Below, in pieces: positions 1 through 8,589 of a stretch of DNA of 64,000 nt. Under the pieces are notes generated by a model. That model did no database searches and was not told where the DNA came from. It worked only from the letters and a program-made list of their open reading frames with translations. Made by a program: the position numbers and the translations under genes. The first letter of the stretch is position 1. The number at the start of each line of letters is the position of its first letter. Source of the DNA: a bacterium (GTDB lineage Bacteria > Bacillota_I > Bacilli_A > RF39 > UBA660); assembly GCA_019423565.1 (NCBI GenBank), contig JAHZBE010000003.1:1-64000 (forward strand), written 5' to 3'.

Positions 1-56
1 AATCCTCTAATTAGAAACTATTTATAAACTGTCCAACTTTTGGGGTTCAGTTCATT
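1..56. mobile_element. possible end of an IS3-type insertion sequence (edge fragment)
   Basis: The stretch around 28-54 contains ACTGTCCAACTTTTGGGGTT followed by CAGTTCA. This resembles the sequence commonly found at the distal end of IS3-family elements, just after the transposase stop. No transposase frame is inside the window, so the element would lie to the left. This rests on memory of IS3 ends and no partner repeat can be checked. Nothing recognisable was seen in 57-223. Confidence 0.25.
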
Positions 57-223
57 TGATATCTTTTTTATTTCAAGCTCTAAATTTGAGTATTAATCAG
101 TCCGTCATGATAGTTAAGATAGTCCGAAACAATCTAAAAAAATAATGGTATAGAGTTAACTTTTATTTTTAAATTTTTAATTAATTTGAAAATTCTACAT
201 TTCTATTCGTATGATATTTTAAT

Positions 224-1429
224 TCATATTTTTTTACAATTTGTATAACCTTTTTCATATATTATTACATAATTATTTTTCATATATTTATTAGAAAGAA
301 TAATTACTTGTTTGTCTTTTTCTAAAGAAAAAGTTATTTCATCAATATTTTGTATATTTGAAATATTATAATAGAACCTATATTTATTATTAGGTAATAT
401 TTTTCTTAAATCACATTTCATCCTTATTTTATTTACACTATTTCCACATGTAATATTTAAATTACAATCAAAATTATAATATATTGGTGCAATTCCACAA
501 TTAAACAAATCAAAACAAAGTTCACCACTATTATTAATATTTATATTATCAATATAAAAATCATATCCAAGTTTAGATGTTAATTGATTAATATATTCTT
601 GATTTTCATTTTTATTAAATGCTCTTTGAATAATTAACCATGAACATTTAGTACTTTTTACACACTCATAATAATTTTCACTAGTATCGATTTTATTTAT
701 TAAATTGTATTGTTCCTCTGGTCTAATTTCACCACCAATAGGATTTTTCAAATAATATTTATCTAAATTATTATTTACTAATTGAGATACAAAATGATAA
801 TCTTTTGTAGGTAACGTGGAATAACAAAATGAATCATCATGAAATCCTATATTGTATTTTTTTAAAAATTTATATTTTGGATACCTTGTTAAAATCTTTG
901 TTTCTTTAAAATTTACTAAATAACTTTCTATTATCTTTTCTAATTGTAATTCAGTAGGCATTAATTCATCTCTTGGATAGCAATGCCACTCTCCCCAATG
1001 ACCAATTAATCCACATTCAATAAAGGCTATTCTACGATCACCATCATATTTCTTTGCTAGTTTTTCTATGAACATAATTAACTCATCTATTAATATATCA
1101 TTATTATAATCAGGTTCAATTCCACCACCAAATTCATCATATTGAACTAATTTAACTACCTTTTTTAAATATAATGGTAATCCAAGCTCCAAAGTCGGAT
1201 AATCTATATAAATTCTAAATATAGAAGTATGATTCCTTTTATAAATTTCGTTCAATTTATTTTCAATGTCTAACCATGTAATATTATTTTTAGAAATTAA
1301 TATTTTATTCAATGGAATATAGAAAAATTCCATCGAACTATCTAAATCATATTCGCCTATGAATGGAACAAATCCTTTATATGGATTTGTTCCAATATAT
1401 TTTTTATATTCTTGTTTAATAAAACTCAT
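224..1429 (-). CDS. DUF4832-like putative glycosidase-fold protein
   Basis: 401 residues with no signal peptide or membrane segment. The N-terminus carries NPYKGFVPF, and near residue 140 is IECGLIGHWGEWHC. These resemble the NP-x-RGF and GxxGEWH patterns of DUF4874/DUF4832 proteins, which are thought to have a glycoside-hydrolase-like TIM barrel with a C-terminal beta domain. No substrate can be inferred. Its ATG lies one base after the stop of the upstream ABC exporter gene, so it is probably translationally coupled to the exporter pair. Lack of a secretion signal means it acts in the cytoplasm or leaves by an unusual route. The family call is from motif resemblance only. Confidence 0.55.
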   Translation of the reverse strand: MSFIKQEYKKYIGTNPYKGFVPFIGEYDLDSSMEFFYIPLNKILISKNNITWLDIENKLNEIYKRNHTSIFRIYIDYPTLELGLPLYLKKVVKLVQYDEFGGGIEPDYNNDILIDELIMFIEKLAKKYDGDRRIAFIECGLIGHWGEWHCYPRDELMPTELQLEKIIESYLVNFKETKILTRYPKYKFLKKYNIGFHDDSFCYSTLPTKDYHFVSQLVNNNLDKYYLKNPIGGEIRPEEQYNLINKIDTSENYYECVKSTKCSWLIIQRAFNKNENQEYINQLTSKLGYDFYIDNININNSGELCFDLFNCGIAPIYYNFDCNLNITCGNSVNKIRMKCDLRKILPNNKYRFYYNISNIQNIDEITFSLEKDKQVIILSNKYMKNNYVIIYEKGYTNCKKI

Positions 1430-1430
1430 A

Positions 1431-3137
1431 TTAACCTCTAACTAAATTATAATATTTTCCTCTCTTATTCATTAATTCTTTATGATTACCCTTTTCTAAT
1501 ATTTTACCATCTTCAATATATAAAATTTTATTGCAATTTCTTATAGTTGTTAATCTATGTGCAATTATAAAACATATCTTGTCTTTTGTAATTTCTTTTA
1601 TTGCATTTTTTACAAGTTCTTCATTTTCATAACTTAATGAAGATGTTACCTCATCTAATATTACAACACTTGGATTTTCAACCATTATTCTAGCAAAATT
1701 AATCATTTGCTTTTCACCTAGAGAAAACAAATCTTGATTTTTACTTAAATTTAGTTCATAACCTTCACTAAAAGACATAATTTTATCATGTAATTTTAAT
1801 CTTTTACAAATATCTTGAATTTGTTTTTTGGATACATTTTTCTTTGCATAATTTATATTATCATAAATATTTCCATCAAATATTACTACATCTTGCATAA
1901 CATATCCTATATTATTTCTTAAACTTTCTAATGTATATTCCGTAATATTTTTCCCATTAATTAAAATATCACCTTTTGTTACTTTATAGAATCTACACAA
2001 TAAATTTACTAACGTAGTTTTACCACAGCCAGTTCTTCCAACTATAGCAATTTTATCATTATTTTCAACATCAATAAAAATATTACTTAGTACCTCTCTA
2101 TCATTATTATAGGAAAATGATACATTTTTAAAATTGATTTCATTAATCTCTTTTAATTCCAATTCACCTGTTTCCACTTCAGGATCATATGATTTTAAAT
2201 AATTATATATTTTTTTCATAGATATAAATGATTCATTTAATCTAGGTAAGTGCATAACTAAATCATCACAATAACCTTTTATAGATGTAGTACCATTTAT
2301 AAAAATCATTAATGTTCCGTAGGATAAAATAGATACTGATAAATCATAACCACCTATACAAGTTGTAGTTATACTTGCTAAAAGAGAAAATAATGTATAT
2401 GCAAAATTATATTTTCTAATTAACTTATCTAAATTTTCACTTTCAATTGTATACTTTTTTAAAAGTTCATTCATTTTGTTTAATCTTAAATCCTCAATAT
2501 TTATTGATTTTATAAGTTCAAAATTATTGACTTGTTCAGTAATCCATCTAGTAATTAGTATATTTAAATCTCTTATTTCTGAAATTAATTTAAACGTCTT
2601 CTTGTTGGATATAATTAATGATATATATCCAATTAAATAAATTATTATTAAAATTGATGTTAATTTAAAATTTATAAATAATAAAATAATTAATAATAAG
2701 GGAAGTTTAGCACATAAATTACCAAAAGAAATTAATCCATTTTGTGTAAAAAATGTTGAAGCATTCTCTGTATCGTTCATTACTAATTCTAACATTTCAC
2801 CAGTATTGGCATTATCAAAATAAGAAATTTTCGTATTAATAAATTTTGAGAATAAATCTTTTCTTGCATGATTAGCATATTCCCTTTGTAAATGATGTCT
2901 TATCATGCAATGAAATATACCTTCAGTGGTTTTAAATATTTGCTTTACTATAACTAATATTGCAACAAATACTAAAGCTTTAACACTGTTTTTTGCTATA
3001 GCATTATCAAATACTGAATATGTTAAATACTGATCTATTAAAATCCATATAACACAAGATAAAAAGTATTCAACAAAAGCAAATATTATTTTCTTCTTAA
3101 AACCACCATAATTTGACATATACTTAATACTATTCAT
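1431..3137 (-). CDS. ABC exporter half-transporter (catalytic-site subunit)
   Basis: 568 residues: an N-terminal membrane domain of about six helices (roughly 15-310), then a nucleotide-binding domain. Walker A is GRTGCGKTT near residue 366. Walker B with the catalytic glutamate is VVILDEV, and the H-loop is IIAHR. The signature is FSLGEKQ instead of LSGGQ. The next gene has the reverse pattern (normal signature, no catalytic Glu), so the two fit a heterodimeric exporter with one full and one degenerate ATP site, as in TM287/288 or BmrCD. It overlaps the upstream exporter gene by 8 bases and is followed after one base by the DUF4832-like gene. The substrate is unknown (drug, lipid or peptide). 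No precursor-peptide or immunity gene is visible nearby. Confidence 0.88.
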   Translation of the reverse strand: MNSIKYMSNYGGFKKKIIFAFVEYFLSCVIWILIDQYLTYSVFDNAIAKNSVKALVFVAILVIVKQIFKTTEGIFHCMIRHHLQREYANHARKDLFSKFINTKISYFDNANTGEMLELVMNDTENASTFFTQNGLISFGNLCAKLPLLLIILLFINFKLTSILIIIYLIGYISLIISNKKTFKLISEIRDLNILITRWITEQVNNFELIKSINIEDLRLNKMNELLKKYTIESENLDKLIRKYNFAYTLFSLLASITTTCIGGYDLSVSILSYGTLMIFINGTTSIKGYCDDLVMHLPRLNESFISMKKIYNYLKSYDPEVETGELELKEINEINFKNVSFSYNNDREVLSNIFIDVENNDKIAIVGRTGCGKTTLVNLLCRFYKVTKGDILINGKNITEYTLESLRNNIGYVMQDVVIFDGNIYDNINYAKKNVSKKQIQDICKRLKLHDKIMSFSEGYELNLSKNQDLFSLGEKQMINFARIMVENPSVVILDEVTSSLSYENEELVKNAIKEITKDKICFIIAHRLTTIRNCNKILYIEDGKILEKGNHKELMNKRGKYYNLVRG

Positions 3138-4887
3138 ACAAACCTCCTACAACATTCTCACAAATATCAATTAATTTTTTATAATTTTCATTATCTTTTT
3201 GTAATTTTGTATTTGTTGAATCAATAACAGTTTTATCATCAATAAATAAAACTCTACTCCCTTTTGGAATTCTAAGCAAATCATGTGTAATAAATATATT
3301 TATATTATCTGGAAAAGATTCATTTAAGTTTTCTACTATTTTATTTTTAGTATTATTATCAAGTTTACTTAAAACATCATCAAATATTAAAACCTTTTTA
3401 TTTTGAATTAATAATCTAGCAATATTAATTCTTTGTTTCTGACCTCCTGATAGATTTATACCTCTTTCTCCTAGCAATTCATCGTATTTATTAGGATTTT
3501 TTTCTATTTCTTGATCAAGCTCACATATTTTACATATTTCTTTTATTTCTTCAATTTTTTTATTTTCAAAACAATCTATATTATTTTTTATTGTATCTGA
3601 AAAGATATATGGTGTTTGAAAACATAATCCTATATTCTCACGTAATTTAGTTTTGTTTAAGTCTTTTAAGTCTATATCATCTATAAAAATATCACCTTCA
3701 TACTCTATAAACCCTAAAAGTAATTTAGTAATAATACTTTTACCGCTACCATTAGCACCAACTAAATAAATATTTTCTCCTTTCTTTATTGTAAAATTAA
3801 GTTTTTCAAATACCACTTGATTTTCTCTCTTTACATTAACATTTCTAAATTCAATTTTTTTATAATCGTATGTAACAATATCTTTACATATTAAGTTTTC
3901 TTCATCTAAATTTAAAAATTCTTTTATTCTTTGAGCAGGAACTAAAAAACTATTAATCCCTTCAACTGCATAAATCACATTCTGAAAATAATTTAACATA
4001 GTTGTTGAATATGTCAAAATAGCCATTAGTCCCCCTACTTTCATATGTCCATTTATTATCATGATTCCACAAAATAAATATATAATAGGAACACTTAAAG
4101 CTTTTATTCCACTTGCAATCAATTCATAGTAAATTAAATAATCAATTTCTTTTATATCATATTTTAAATATTCATCGCTATTATTATTAAATTTTTTTAT
4201 TTCATTTTTTTGATTATTTGTCATTTTAATTATTTTAGGATTATAAGTTGAATTCATTGTCTTTTTTATTAATCCTTCAGACAATGTAATTTTTTTGTTA
4301 ACTATGGATTTAGTTTTGATACAATACCATACTGACATTATAATTACTATTAAAATAATAATAGATAATATTAAACATACTTTAAAATTCAGTTCGATAA
4401 TAACATTTAATGAGAAAAAAGTATAAAAAATTGTATTAAAAAATAAATTTAATTTGTCATTTATATAAGAAATATAATTACTAGAATCACTACTAACTCT
4501 TTGTAATATTTGACTATTTTCATAACCAACATATTTATTATATTCTAAATATGTCACATGTTTTAATAATAAGTTTTTTATGTTTCTATTCATGCCTAAT
4601 CTTAACCTAGTATTATATTTGTTTCTAATATAGTTAAATATTGAAATAATAAAAGCCATAATAATCATAAGAATAGCAATAATTATTATTTTGGACAACG
4701 TATTATCACTATTGAAAAACATAGTTAAATAACTAGGTAACTCAATATTTTTCATAACAATTCCATCTACAACATATACTATAAATTTAGCAATAATTAC
4801 GTTAAAAAAACTTATTATTCCGGATGAAATTATTATCATTAATATTTCCTTATGTAAATTTTTAATTGTTGATTTAAATAACTTCAT
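3130..4887 (-). CDS. ABC exporter half-transporter (degenerate-site subunit)
   Basis: 585 residues: membrane domain roughly 15-310 and nucleotide-binding domain from about 340. Walker A is GANGSGKS near residue 375, the signature is a canonical LSGGQKQR, and the H-loop is ITHD. Walker B reads VLIFDDV, so Asp replaces the usual catalytic Glu. This substitution marks the non-hydrolysing site of heterodimeric ABC exporters, and the partner is the overlapping downstream gene. The ATG is preceded by TTGGTGG. It is the first gene of a three-gene operon reading left, with a TATAAT at 4903-4908 close upstream. The substrate is unknown. Confidence 0.88.
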   Translation of the reverse strand: MKLFKSTIKNLHKEILMIIISSGIISFFNVIIAKFIVYVVDGIVMKNIELPSYLTMFFNSDNTLSKIIIIAILMIIMAFIISIFNYIRNKYNTRLRLGMNRNIKNLLLKHVTYLEYNKYVGYENSQILQRVSSDSSNYISYINDKLNLFFNTIFYTFFSLNVIIELNFKVCLILSIIILIVIIMSVWYCIKTKSIVNKKITLSEGLIKKTMNSTYNPKIIKMTNNQKNEIKKFNNNSDEYLKYDIKEIDYLIYYELIASGIKALSVPIIYLFCGIMIINGHMKVGGLMAILTYSTTMLNYFQNVIYAVEGINSFLVPAQRIKEFLNLDEENLICKDIVTYDYKKIEFRNVNVKRENQVVFEKLNFTIKKGENIYLVGANGSGKSIITKLLLGFIEYEGDIFIDDIDLKDLNKTKLRENIGLCFQTPYIFSDTIKNNIDCFENKKIEEIKEICKICELDQEIEKNPNKYDELLGERGINLSGGQKQRINIARLLIQNKKVLIFDDVLSKLDNNTKNKIVENLNESFPDNINIFITHDLLRIPKGSRVLFIDDKTVIDSTNTKLQKDNENYKKLIDICENVVGGLYE

Positions 4888-4902
4888 AATACCACCAAAT
4901 TA

Positions 4903-4908
4903 ATTATA
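4903..4908 (-). promoter_or_regulatory. putative -10 element of the ABC exporter operon
   Basis: A perfect TATAAT on the minus strand, 16 bases before the start codon of the first exporter gene. No convincing -35 hexamer lies 16-18 bases upstream, so this is a weak call. A transcription start this close would leave a very short leader. Confidence 0.35.
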
Positions 4909-5045
4909 CACTATAATTGTAATTTTTTAGTATTTATTTTTATTAATGAACCATCAAATTTAAAATTGCTCTATTATCTTTATTCAATTCTAACTCTATG
5001 CAACTTCTTATAAAAAAACGCATAATTTTTTTTAAAATATCATTC

Positions 5046-5074
5046 TAAAAAAATGACAAAATAAATTTTGTCAT
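5046..5074 (-). terminator. hairpin terminator, minus strand
   Basis: A perfect 10-bp inverted repeat, ATGACAAAAT and ATTTTGTCAT (5053-5074), has a 2-base loop. Read on the minus strand it is followed by a run of T (5047-5052). It would stop leftward transcription entering the ABC operon from the gap. Confidence 0.65.
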
Positions 5075-5107
5075 GCGTCCCCTTTTGGGGGCATTTTATT
5101 TTTTACC
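5073..5107 (+). terminator. hairpin terminator, plus strand
   Basis: ATGC, a 2-base bulge, CCCC, a TTTT loop, then GGGG and GCAT form a stem at 5073-5094. TTTATTTTTTT follows on the plus strand. No intact plus-strand gene lies upstream that it could serve, so it may be left over from lost DNA. It abuts the minus-strand hairpin at 5053-5074. Confidence 0.5.
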
Positions 5108-5137
5108 AAAATTTTGTACAATTATAATGGTGAAAAT

Positions 5138-5362
5138 ATGAAACATTATGATTTACATCAATTTAATACTTAGGCTAAAGAACATATTACTGATGAAAAT
5201 AGATTTGATGATAATGGTTTTATAATTATGGAAAATGAAACAATTCATTTTTATAATTCTTTGATTTCTTGGAAAAATTCTATTCTTACTTCTTTTAATA
5301 GGATTCCTATTATTTGCCCTAAATGTGGTCATTTAATGGACCCTGTTTTTGAAGTTTCTTAA
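5138..5362 (+). pseudogene. decayed small zinc-binding protein gene (in-frame TAG)
   Basis: An ATG at 5138 opens a 74-codon frame that would be continuous but for a TAG at 5171-5173 (codon 12). Past the stop the frame gives a normal-looking protein with a C-terminal ICPKCGHLMDP motif, one CxxC knuckle. A TATAAT (5123-5128) lies close upstream. It runs against the local gene direction and sits 13 bases before a second damaged gene of similar style. I do not recognise the family; small phage or mobile-element proteins often look like this. Read-through or an alternative start after the TAG cannot be excluded. Confidence 0.5.
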
Positions 5363-5375
5363 AGGTGGTGTTTTT

Positions 5376-5592
5376 ATGGGTTCTTTTTCTAGAAAGATTG
5401 GAAGAAATTCTCCTATTGTAAATATATATCTTAGTATGAAATTCAAACGTCCTATTTGTGGTTTTACAAGACTTGTTCCAAAAAAGTGAATTTGATAAAA
5501 TGACTGAAAAAACTTTTAGAAATAATAAATTATTTTTTTGTGATAATTGTAATATACGTATGAATCCTATTTCTATTGAGTCTGATTTTTAA
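5376..5592 (+). pseudogene. decayed zinc-ribbon protein gene (frameshift in A-run)
   Basis: An ATG at 5376 follows a good AAAGGTGG ribosome site. The first frame gives 37 residues (MGSFSRKIGRN start, FKRPICGF knuckle half) and stops at 5487-5489. The +1 frame continues from the six-A run at 5480-5485 to a stop at 5590-5592. It supplies a second knuckle, FFCDNCNIRMNP, and a natural end. The two halves make a 70-residue zinc-ribbon protein split by a one-base indel in the homopolymer. Programmed frameshifting is possible but less likely given the nonsense codon in the neighbouring gene. Family not recognised. Confidence 0.5.
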
Positions 5593-5714
5593 TTTTTTTA
5601 TATTTGTTTAATTTGCGGATTAAGTTACCGTTTTTTCCTTTACATTATTTTCTAATATGAATATTTACTCATATGTTTTATATATATATTTTTGCAAAGC
5701 AAATTCCTAGTATA
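5593..5714. other. non-coding remainder of the 4888-5733 gap
   Basis: The 846-base gap holds the -10 site, two back-to-back terminators and the two decayed zinc-ribbon genes listed separately. In 5593-5714 only AT-rich sequence is seen, with no frame, tRNA or repeat that can be supported. Confidence 0.4.
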
Positions 5715-5741
5715 TAAAAAAAGAAGTAATTTTTTACTTCT
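5715..5741 (-). terminator. terminator overlapping the stop of the zinc-ribbon membrane gene
   Basis: AGAAGTAA and TTACTTCT (5722-5741) form an 8-bp stem with a TTTT loop, followed on the minus strand by a T-run (5716-5721). The first arm contains the last codons and the TAA of the gene at 5734-6522. Confidence 0.75.
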
Positions 5742-6522
5742 CACTTAATACATTAGTACCATTTACATTATTATAATTTTCTGCACTTTTATTTATTAAC
5801 ATATTACCTACTAAGAAAATTAAAATCATAAATAATAATATTAAAAACAAATCTAATATAAATTTTTTTAAGCTAAATTTTTTATTTTTCTTTTTTAATT
5901 TTTTTTCATTACTTTTAATTATCTCTAATATTTTCTTATCAAATAATATTCCACAATTTGGACATATTCCAGCTTCTTTTGAAATTGGATAACCACATTC
6001 AGGGCAATTACTATCAATTAATAAATCTGAGTGAATTTCTGGTTTCTTTATTAATTCTTGTTTTGATTCATCTTTATCTAAATAAACAATTACATCTTGA
6101 TTTGTTGTTTCTAAAGTACCTGTAATCTTATTATCTTTAAATACCGGATTTAATATTTTTAATGTCATTTCATTTTCTGATTGTTTTTCTTTTGGCATAT
6201 TTATAATTTTATCTTCACTTTTTGGTTCTGCAATAGTTTTATTTTTTTCAATTTTTATTCTTTTTTCTTTTATTTTTGTTTCTTTATTTTCTTCGTTATC
6301 CATTTTAAATAACATAATAGTTTTCTTTATAAATACTACAAATAATCCTACAAATAATGATATAAGTCCTATTATTAAATATGATTTTAAACTATTTTGA
6401 ATACTTTCTGTTACTGTTAAATTTTTAAATTTAATTCTAATTGCATTAATAAAATATAATGTAAATGAACTTATTGATACCGCAAATGGTAACCATAATA
6501 TATACTTAACTACCTTTTTCAT
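5734..6522 (-). CDS. membrane protein with central zinc ribbon, function unknown
   Basis: 262 residues. Two hydrophobic helices sit near 7-29 and 46-70, followed by a long Lys/Glu-rich linker (75-165). A zinc ribbon follows at about 175-195 (CPECG and CPNCG, two CxxC pairs), then a Lys-rich stretch and a C-terminal helix near 222-245. This layout places the zinc ribbon in the cytoplasm or at the membrane face. Proteins of this type are common in Bacillota and uncharacterised. AAGAAGGGGAAA precedes the ATG, a strong ribosome site. It is transcribed downstream of typA in the same direction but is separated from it by a terminator, and it ends in its own terminator. Confidence 0.7.
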   Translation of the reverse strand: MKKVVKYILWLPFAVSISSFTLYFINAIRIKFKNLTVTESIQNSLKSYLIIGLISLFVGLFVVFIKKTIMLFKMDNEENKETKIKEKRIKIEKNKTIAEPKSEDKIINMPKEKQSENEMTLKILNPVFKDNKITGTLETTNQDVIVYLDKDESKQELIKKPEIHSDLLIDSNCPECGYPISKEAGICPNCGILFDKKILEIIKSNEKKLKKKNKKFSLKKFILDLFLILLFMILIFLVGNMLINKSAENYNNVNGTNVLSEK

Positions 6523-6590
6523 ATAAATTTCCCCTTCTTTTTTGTGCTATATAATACCAAAAGGTTTTATATTTGTCAATTTTTTTCAAA

Positions 6591-6612
6591 GAAAAAATAC
6601 CAAAGCGGTATT
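6591..6612 (-). terminator. typA terminator
   Basis: AATACC and GGTATT (6596-6612) with loop AAAGC form a stem, followed on the minus strand by TTTTTT. The stem overlaps the TAA of typA (6611-6613). Confidence 0.7.
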
Positions 6613-8422
6613 ATTTATTTCTTGCATCGAATTTTTTTCTTTCTTCAGTATTAAGAATTCTTTTTCTCATTCTAAAGTTTACTGGTGTTACTTCAACAAG
6701 TTCATCAGTATTTATATATTCTAGAGCATATTCTAGAGTTATAGGTCTTGTTTTCTTAAGTACTACAGTGTGATCTTTACCTGCACTTCTTGTATTTGTT
6801 AAGTTCTTACCTTTAACAACATTTACTGCAAGGTCATTTTCTCTATTATTTTCACCAACTATCATACCTTCATATACATCTACACCTGGTTCAACAAACA
6901 TAACTCCTCTATCTTCTAATGCACCAAGTGCATAAGCAGTTGTTTTACCATTTTCCATAGAAACTAAAACACCTAAACTTCTTTCACCAACTTCAGCATC
7001 TGCTTTTGGTAAATATTCTCTAAATGTATGGTTAAGTATTCCATAACCTTTTGTCATTGTCATAAAGTCTGTTGTAAATCCAATTAAACCTCTTGATGGA
7101 ACTATATAATTTAATTTAACTAATCCTGGTAAATTAGTCATACTTTCCATTGTTCCACCTCTTTTTCCTAAGGCTTCAATAACTGGTCCTACATTTTCTT
7201 CTGGTACTTCTATTTGTACATCTTCATATGGTTCACAAATTTTACCATCAACTTCTCTTAAAATTACTTCTGGTTTTGATACTTGAAGTTCAAATCCTTC
7301 TCTTCTCATATTTTCAATTAATATAGATAAATGAAGTTCTCCTCTACCAGATACAATCCAGCTTTCTGAATCATTTGGTTCAATTTTTAATGATACATCA
7401 CTTTCAGATTGTTTTCTAAGTCTTTCTTCTATTTTAGAAGCGGTTACAAATTTACCTTCTTTACCTGCGAATGGTGATGAATTAACTCCAAAAGTCATTT
7501 GAAGTGTTGGTTCGTCTATTCTTAAATGTGGAAGTGCTTCTTCCTTGCCTTCTGTGCATATTGTTTCTCCAACTTCTAAATCTGGAAGACCAGCAATAGC
7601 AACTATATCTCCTGCTTTTGCTTCTTGTACTTCTATTCTTTTAAGACCTAAATAACCATATATTTTTTGTATTCTAAACTTTTTAATACTTCCATCTAAT
7701 CTAACACATGATACCATTTCATTTAATTTCATTGTTCCACGTGCTATTCTACCTACACCAATTCTACCTACATAATCGTTATAATCTAATAATGCTGGTT
7801 GAAATTGAAGTGGGCTTTCACTATCCATACATGGTTCTGGTACTTCATTTATAATTAAATTAAATATGTTATCCATTGTTTTTTCTTGTGTACTTACATC
7901 AGGATCCATACTAGATGTTCCATTAATTGCGGATGTATATACAACTGGGAATTCTAATTGTTCTTCATTAGCATCAAGCTCTATTAATAATTCTAATATT
8001 TCATCAATAACTTCTGCTGGTCTAGCAGCTGGTTTATCTATTTTGTTTATTACAACTATTGGTTTTAAACCTGCTTCCATTGCTTTTTTAAGTACGAACT
8101 TAGTTTGTGGCATAACACCTTCATAAGCATCTACTACTAAAAGTACACCATCAACCATATGCATAATTCTTTCTACTTCACCACCAAAGTCAGCATGACC
8201 TGGAGTATCTAGAATATTAATTCTATAATCTTTATAGTTGATTGCGGTTGGTTTAGCAAGTATAGTTATTCCTCTTTCTCTTTCAATATCATTTGAGTCC
8301 ATTGCTCTTTCATTTACTTCTTCATTATCTCTAAATGTACCAGATTGTTTTAATAATTGATCTACAAGCGTTGTTTTACCATGGTCAACGTGCGCAATTA
8401 TTGCTATGTTTCTTATTTTCAT
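6611..8422 (-). CDS. typA: ribosome-associated GTPase TypA/BipA
   Basis: 603 residues, normal family length. The GTPase motifs are in order: G1 AHVDHGKTT near residue 10, G2 ERGITI, G3 DTPGHADF, G4 NKID. They are followed by EF-G-like domains and the TypA-specific C-terminal domain (IVPSRGLIGF, GVDVYEGMIVG). TypA is a translational GTPase that binds 70S ribosomes, supports 50S assembly and aids growth under stress or cold. The start is fixed by GAGGAG 10 bases upstream. A TATAAT at 8454-8459 is the likely promoter. It is divergent from the HExxH gene across a 167-base region. Confidence 0.97.
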   Translation of the reverse strand: MKIRNIAIIAHVDHGKTTLVDQLLKQSGTFRDNEEVNERAMDSNDIERERGITILAKPTAINYKDYRINILDTPGHADFGGEVERIMHMVDGVLLVVDAYEGVMPQTKFVLKKAMEAGLKPIVVINKIDKPAARPAEVIDEILELLIELDANEEQLEFPVVYTSAINGTSSMDPDVSTQEKTMDNIFNLIINEVPEPCMDSESPLQFQPALLDYNDYVGRIGVGRIARGTMKLNEMVSCVRLDGSIKKFRIQKIYGYLGLKRIEVQEAKAGDIVAIAGLPDLEVGETICTEGKEEALPHLRIDEPTLQMTFGVNSSPFAGKEGKFVTASKIEERLRKQSESDVSLKIEPNDSESWIVSGRGELHLSILIENMRREGFELQVSKPEVILREVDGKICEPYEDVQIEVPEENVGPVIEALGKRGGTMESMTNLPGLVKLNYIVPSRGLIGFTTDFMTMTKGYGILNHTFREYLPKADAEVGERSLGVLVSMENGKTTAYALGALEDRGVMFVEPGVDVYEGMIVGENNRENDLAVNVVKGKNLTNTRSAGKDHTVVLKKTRPITLEYALEYINTDELVEVTPVNFRMRKRILNTEERKKFDARNK

Positions 8423-8453
8423 TTTACTTCACTCCTCGTTTTTAACCTCTGCT

Positions 8454-8459
8454 ATTATA
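8454..8459 (-). promoter_or_regulatory. putative -10 of the typA promoter
   Basis: A minus-strand TATAAT 31 bases before the typA start codon. TTGTAT lies 16 bases upstream as a weak -35. The position gives a plausible short leader carrying the GAGGAG ribosome site. Confidence 0.5.
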
Positions 8460-8554
8460 TCATATTTTTTTAAAAATACAAATATCTTTATAGGTTATAT
8501 AAATAAATTTGTCACAACTATTACATTTTTTATAGATTTTTTTGTAAAAATAGT

Positions 8555-8560
8555 TATAAT
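8555..8560 (+). promoter_or_regulatory. putative -10 of the HExxH gene
   Basis: TATAAT on the plus strand 29 bases upstream of the ATG at 8590. No good -35 hexamer is seen at the right spacing. Confidence 0.4.
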
Positions 8561-8589
8561 AATATACAAATTATTAATCAGGTGAGTTT

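Noticed and set aside
4943..5023. 26-codon minus-strand frame upstream of the ABC exporter genes, possible leader or precursor peptide
   Set aside because: No ribosome site, composition not like a precursor peptide, and such short frames are expected by chance in AT-rich DNA.
5040..5600. Integrated ssDNA phage or Xer/dif site
   Set aside because: The small genes look phage-like, but no capsid or replication gene and no clear dif-type palindrome is present.
6550..6575. Second typA terminator (ATACC/GGTTTT)
   Set aside because: Pairing is too short and imperfect; the hairpin at 6596-6612 suffices.
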